From Mesorhizobium shangrilense (GTDB lineage: Bacteria > Pseudomonadota > Alphaproteobacteria > Rhizobiales > Rhizobiaceae), in assembly GCF_040537815.1 (NCBI RefSeq), contig NZ_JBEWSZ010000001.1, positions 4,712,001 through 4,776,000 of the forward strand: a DNA stretch of 64,000 bases, read 5' to 3'. A program made the translations under genes and the position numbers. A model generated the notes under the pieces. The model was given only the letters and a program-made list of their open reading frames with translations, was not told where the DNA came from and did not search any database. Positions 61,382 through 64,000 of this stretch are shown here, piece by piece. Every line of letters starts with the position of its first letter. Positions within the stretch are counted from its first letter, which is position 1.

Positions 61382-63361
61382 TCAGGCCGAGCCCACCATC
61401 GCCGATATCGTCTTCTTGGCGCGCTGGATCGAGGCCGGGCTCATCGAGAGTTCGGTCAGGCCCATCTTGACGAAGATCGGGATCAGGTCGGGACGGCCCG
61501 CCGCCTCGCCGCACATGCCGACCATGATGCCGGCGGCGACGCCGGCCCGCGCCGTCAGTTCGATCGCCGACATGACAGCCGGATTGGTGACATCGTTGAG
61601 TTTCGCCACCGTCGGGTTCAGCCGGTCAGCAGCCATGATGTATTGGGTCAGATCATTGGTGCCGATGGAGAAGAACGACACTTCCTTCGCCAGCGCCGGG
61701 GCGATCAGCACGGCGGCCGGGGTTTCGATCATCACGCCAAGGTCGAACATGGCATGCGCAACGCCCTCGGCCTTGAGCTCGGCCGCGCATTCCTCGACCA
61801 GAATGCGGGTCTGCCGGACCTCGCCGATGTCGGAGACCATCGGCAGCATCACCTTGATGTTGCCGTGCACGGCGGCGCGCAGCAGCGCGCGCAGCTGGCG
61901 CTTGAAGATGTCGGGACGGTCGAGGCACATGCGGATGCCGCGCCAGCCGAGGAAGGGGTTTTCCTCTTCGGGAAATTCTATGCCGGCAATCGGCTTGTCG
62001 CCGCCAATGTCGAGCGTGCGCACGATGACCGGATGCCGGGCAAAGGCCTTGGCCAGCGCCGAATAGGTTTCCGCCTGCATGTCCTCCGAGGGCAGATGCA
62101 TGTGGCGCATGAACAGCAGTTCGGTGCGGAACAGGCCGATGCCCATGGCGCCGGCGTCGAGCGCCGCCTCGATCTCCTCGAGCGAGCCGATGTTGGCGGC
62201 GACCTCGATCACCGTGCCGTTGGCAAGCTTCGGCGTCACGCCCTTGAACACGGTCAGCCCGGCGCGCTCCCTGGCGGCGGCCTCGACCCGCTCTGCGAAA
62301 TCAGCTGACGTGGCCGCGTCGGGATCGATGATCACGGCTCCGGAGTTGCCGTCGAGGGCCACCTGGCGGGCCGTGCGCAGCGCGTTGACCTTGTCGCCGA
62401 GGCCCAGCACCGCCGGTATGCCGTGCGAGCGGGCGATGATGGCGATATGGGAGGTGGCGCCGCCATGGCCGCAGACCACGCCGCCGATTCGCTTGAGCGG
62501 CGCGCGCGCCAGGTCCCAGGCGCCGATGTCGTCGGCGATGAGGATCGCGCCTTCAGGGATATTTTCGAGGCTGACGTCGTCCTGCCCGAGCAGCGCCAGG
62601 CACAGCTGGCGCCCGACAGCCTGCACGTCGTCGGCCCGCGCGTTGAGATAGTGGTCGTCGACCGCGCTGAAATCGCTGGCGATGGTGGCGGCGGCGGTGA
62701 CGACAGCCGACACCGCATCGGTACCGCCCTTGATTTGTTTCTCGGCCTCGCCGGTCAAGGTGTCGTCGGCGGCGATATCCCTGAGTGCCGCGATGATGCC
62801 GCGATCGCCGGCCGACAGGCTGTCCTGCGCCAACGCGCGGTCCATGCGCGCCTGGACGGCAGAGACGGCGGCGCGGAAGCGCTCGATCTCGCCGTCGATC
62901 TCATCGGCCTTGAGCTGGTGTGCCTGGGCCGTGATCTGGGGCGGAAAATGCGCGAAGGCCGGACCGATGGCCACGCCTTCGCTGGCAGCCACGCCTCGCA
63001 GGCTGCCGGCGGGCGCAGTTTTTGGCGACTCGGGCGCTGGCACAGGCCTTGCTGCTTCCGCTGCACCGCTCGCCGGGCTCTGTGACTCCGACTCATCGTC
63101 GAGACCCGCCTTGGGGTTCTCGAGATAGCCGATCAGCGCTTCGACGGCCTCGATGGCGTCGGCGCCGGTTGCGCGGACGACCACTTCCTGGTTCTCCTTG
63201 ACGCCCAGCAGCATCAGCTTGACCGAGCTCTTGGCGCTGACGGCCTTGCCGTCCTTGATGATCTCGACATCGGATTCGAAACCCTTCGCCAGCTTGACGA
63301 AGCGGGTGGCGGGACGGGCGTGCAAACCTTCATGCACTCTGACGATGGTCGAGCGTTCCAT
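61382..63361 (-). CDS. HPr-Enzyme I fusion phosphotransferase
   Basis: 659 residues: an HPr domain (1-88) with the phosphorylated His14 in HEGLHARPATRF, a low-complexity linker (about 89-118), then Enzyme I with RGVAASEGVAIGPAF, phosphohistidine 305 in GGATSHIAIIARSHG, GLFRTELLFMR, the PEP site IGTNDLTQY and the Cys in GMCGEAAGRP. It passes phosphate from PEP through His305 and His14 to EIIA. Fusion of HPr to EI is typical of small dedicated sugar PTS. It follows the EIIA gene by 57 bases on the same strand. Confidence 0.93.
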   Translation of the reverse strand: MERSTIVRVHEGLHARPATRFVKLAKGFESDVEIIKDGKAVSAKSSVKLMLLGVKENQEVVVRATGADAIEAVEALIGYLENPKAGLDDESESQSPASGAAEAARPVPAPESPKTAPAGSLRGVAASEGVAIGPAFAHFPPQITAQAHQLKADEIDGEIERFRAAVSAVQARMDRALAQDSLSAGDRGIIAALRDIAADDTLTGEAEKQIKGGTDAVSAVVTAAATIASDFSAVDDHYLNARADDVQAVGRQLCLALLGQDDVSLENIPEGAILIADDIGAWDLARAPLKRIGGVVCGHGGATSHIAIIARSHGIPAVLGLGDKVNALRTARQVALDGNSGAVIIDPDAATSADFAERVEAAARERAGLTVFKGVTPKLANGTVIEVAANIGSLEEIEAALDAGAMGIGLFRTELLFMRHMHLPSEDMQAETYSALAKAFARHPVIVRTLDIGGDKPIAGIEFPEEENPFLGWRGIRMCLDRPDIFKRQLRALLRAAVHGNIKVMLPMVSDIGEVRQTRILVEECAAELKAEGVAHAMFDLGVMIETPAAVLIAPALAKEVSFFSIGTNDLTQYIMAADRLNPTVAKLNDVTNPAVMSAIELTARAGVAAGIMVGMCGEAAGRPDLIPIFVKMGLTELSMSPASIQRAKKTISAMVGSA

Positions 63362-63418
63362 GGCAAATACTCTGCTTTTCTTGGCGCCGTCACAACTCAG
63401 GTGGCGACGCGGGTGGTT

Positions 63419-63799
63419 TCAGGCGGCGATGGTGATGATCGCGCCGGTCTTCAGGGCGGCCACGAGCGCTTGGCTGTCGACTTGCGACGCGCAGATCTCG
63501 CCCGGCCTCTCGGCCTCGGTGGCGCCGTTGAACGAGATGACGACGTGGCCCATCTCGAGGACCTTGCTCCATGCGCTGGAGCCGACGGCGGTAATAACGG
63601 CCGAAACATCGCCGAGCGTGATCGACGCGCCCTTGGCGGGCGCGCCGTCGCTCGGTCCGTGCTCCGTCTTGTGGAGCACGGAAACCTCGGCAAGCTCCGG
63701 CGGCGAGCCATCCGCGAACAGGATGACAACGCCCCCTTCGGCGAGATCCGCCACTTCGGGCCCGATGGCAGTGACCCGTGTTCTCAACAGAACCGTCAT
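63419..63799 (-). CDS. PTS glucitol/sorbitol-type EIIA
   Basis: 126 residues, the length of GutA/SrlB-type EIIA. The region VLHKTEHGPSDGAPAKGASI carries the phosphorylated-type His, followed by VSAVITAVGSSAWSKVLEMGHVVISFNG. It receives phosphate from the HPr domain and gives it to EIIB. The partial EIIBC gene lies upstream and the HPr-EI gene downstream on the minus strand, making a complete dedicated PTS. The family call is good; specificity for sorbitol is inferred. Confidence 0.82.
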   Translation of the reverse strand: MTVLLRTRVTAIGPEVADLAEGGVVILFADGSPPELAEVSVLHKTEHGPSDGAPAKGASITLGDVSAVITAVGSSAWSKVLEMGHVVISFNGATEAERPGEICASQVDSQALVAALKTGAIITIAA

Positions 63800-63823
63800 A
63801 TGGCGAACCTCATTCTTGTTATC

Positions 63824-64000
63824 CTAGAAAACGAACAGGCTGACGACCCATGCGATCAGCACGGACACGGGGCCCATGATCTGGCGGCTGATGAGCACCG
63901 CCGGAACACCGATCTCGATGGTCTTCGGCTTGGCTTCGCCGAGCGCAAGACCGACCGGCACGAAGTCGCACCCCACCTGGGTGTTGTAGGCAAACAGCGC
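63824..64000 (-). CDS. PTS glucitol/sorbitol-type EIIBC, C-terminal end (partial)
   Basis: The frame enters from the right edge and gives 58 residues: FAYNTQVGCDFVPVGLALGEAKPKTIEIGVPAVLISRQIMGPVSVLIAWVVSLFVF. The G-C-D-F-V-P-V-G-L-x-L-G-E-A-K-P pattern with a final membrane span is the end of SrlE/GutE-type subunits. It is 24 bases before the EIIA gene on the same strand. The rest of the permease lies outside the window. Confidence 0.75.
   Translation of the reverse strand, partial: ALFAYNTQVGCDFVPVGLALGEAKPKTIEIGVPAVLISRQIMGPVSVLIAWVVSLFVF

Noticed and set aside
1..64000. CRISPR arrays, tRNA/rRNA genes, transposases, phage genes, toxin-antitoxin pairs
   Set aside because: Looked for and not seen; repeats found are dispersed palindromes, not spaced arrays.

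Overview
The window looks like chromosome of a Mesorhizobium-like alphaproteobacterium (Rhizobiales). It is GC-rich, codes densely on both strands, and carries typical rhizobial families (BA14K-like protein, PccA/PccB, PxpABC, DUF1269, HdeD-type proteins). Short palindromic intergenic repeats of rhizobial type sit mostly between convergent genes. No rRNA, tRNA, CRISPR array, transposase or phage gene was seen.

Region 1 (1-20.6 kb) is a large catabolic locus for amino-acid-like compounds. A minus-strand operon (pxpA, D-amino-acid transaminase, DUF1989 protein, a polar amino acid ABC transporter, an M24 hydrolase, an RhtA-like exporter cut by the window edge) diverges from a plus-strand operon with nearly every junction overlapping (pxpB, pxpC, GntR, D-2-hydroxyacid dehydrogenase, M20 amidohydrolase, second GntR, metal-less M24 hydrolase, FAH-family hydrolase). 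The FAH gene has an in-frame amber codon. A LysR regulator faces an aminotransferase-RidA pair, and propionyl-CoA carboxylase (pccB, pccA) follows. Together they suggest uptake of a cyclic or N-blocked, possibly D-configured amino acid, ATP-driven ring opening, deblocking, transamination, and entry through propionyl-CoA. A 15-bp sequence occurs in the pxpA/pxpB divergent promoter and again upstream of the DUF1989 gene; it is a candidate GntR operator.

Region 2 (20.9-53.9 kb) is an accessory envelope and stress region holding six AraC-type regulators. Five of them are paralogs sharing a hallmark near the N-terminus and a leucine/asparagine-rich C-terminal tail. Between them lie a Tat-exported P450-like protein, an outer-membrane transporter-like protein, META/HslJ, alpha/beta hydrolases, DUF1269, two HdeD-type proteins, a Do-type protease, BA14K, an MliC-like protein, an L,D-transpeptidase, an mgtC-hdeD-RND efflux operon, and two Tat-exported hydrolases. 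A 107-bp intergenic element occurs twice (about 86% identical, ungapped), one copy bracketed by 27-bp direct repeats.

Region 3 (52.4-57.1 kb) holds two divergent basic amino acid antiporters and arginine deiminase without arcB or arcC. It abuts a broken glycine-zipper gene exactly at the arcA stop codon. Region 4 (57.3-64 kb) has an AI-2E family permease, an SDR oxidoreductase, a SorC-type regulator with a palindromic operator candidate, and a glucitol/sorbitol-type PTS (HPr-EI fusion, EIIA, partial EIIBC), which is unusual because most rhizobia lack sugar-transporting PTS.
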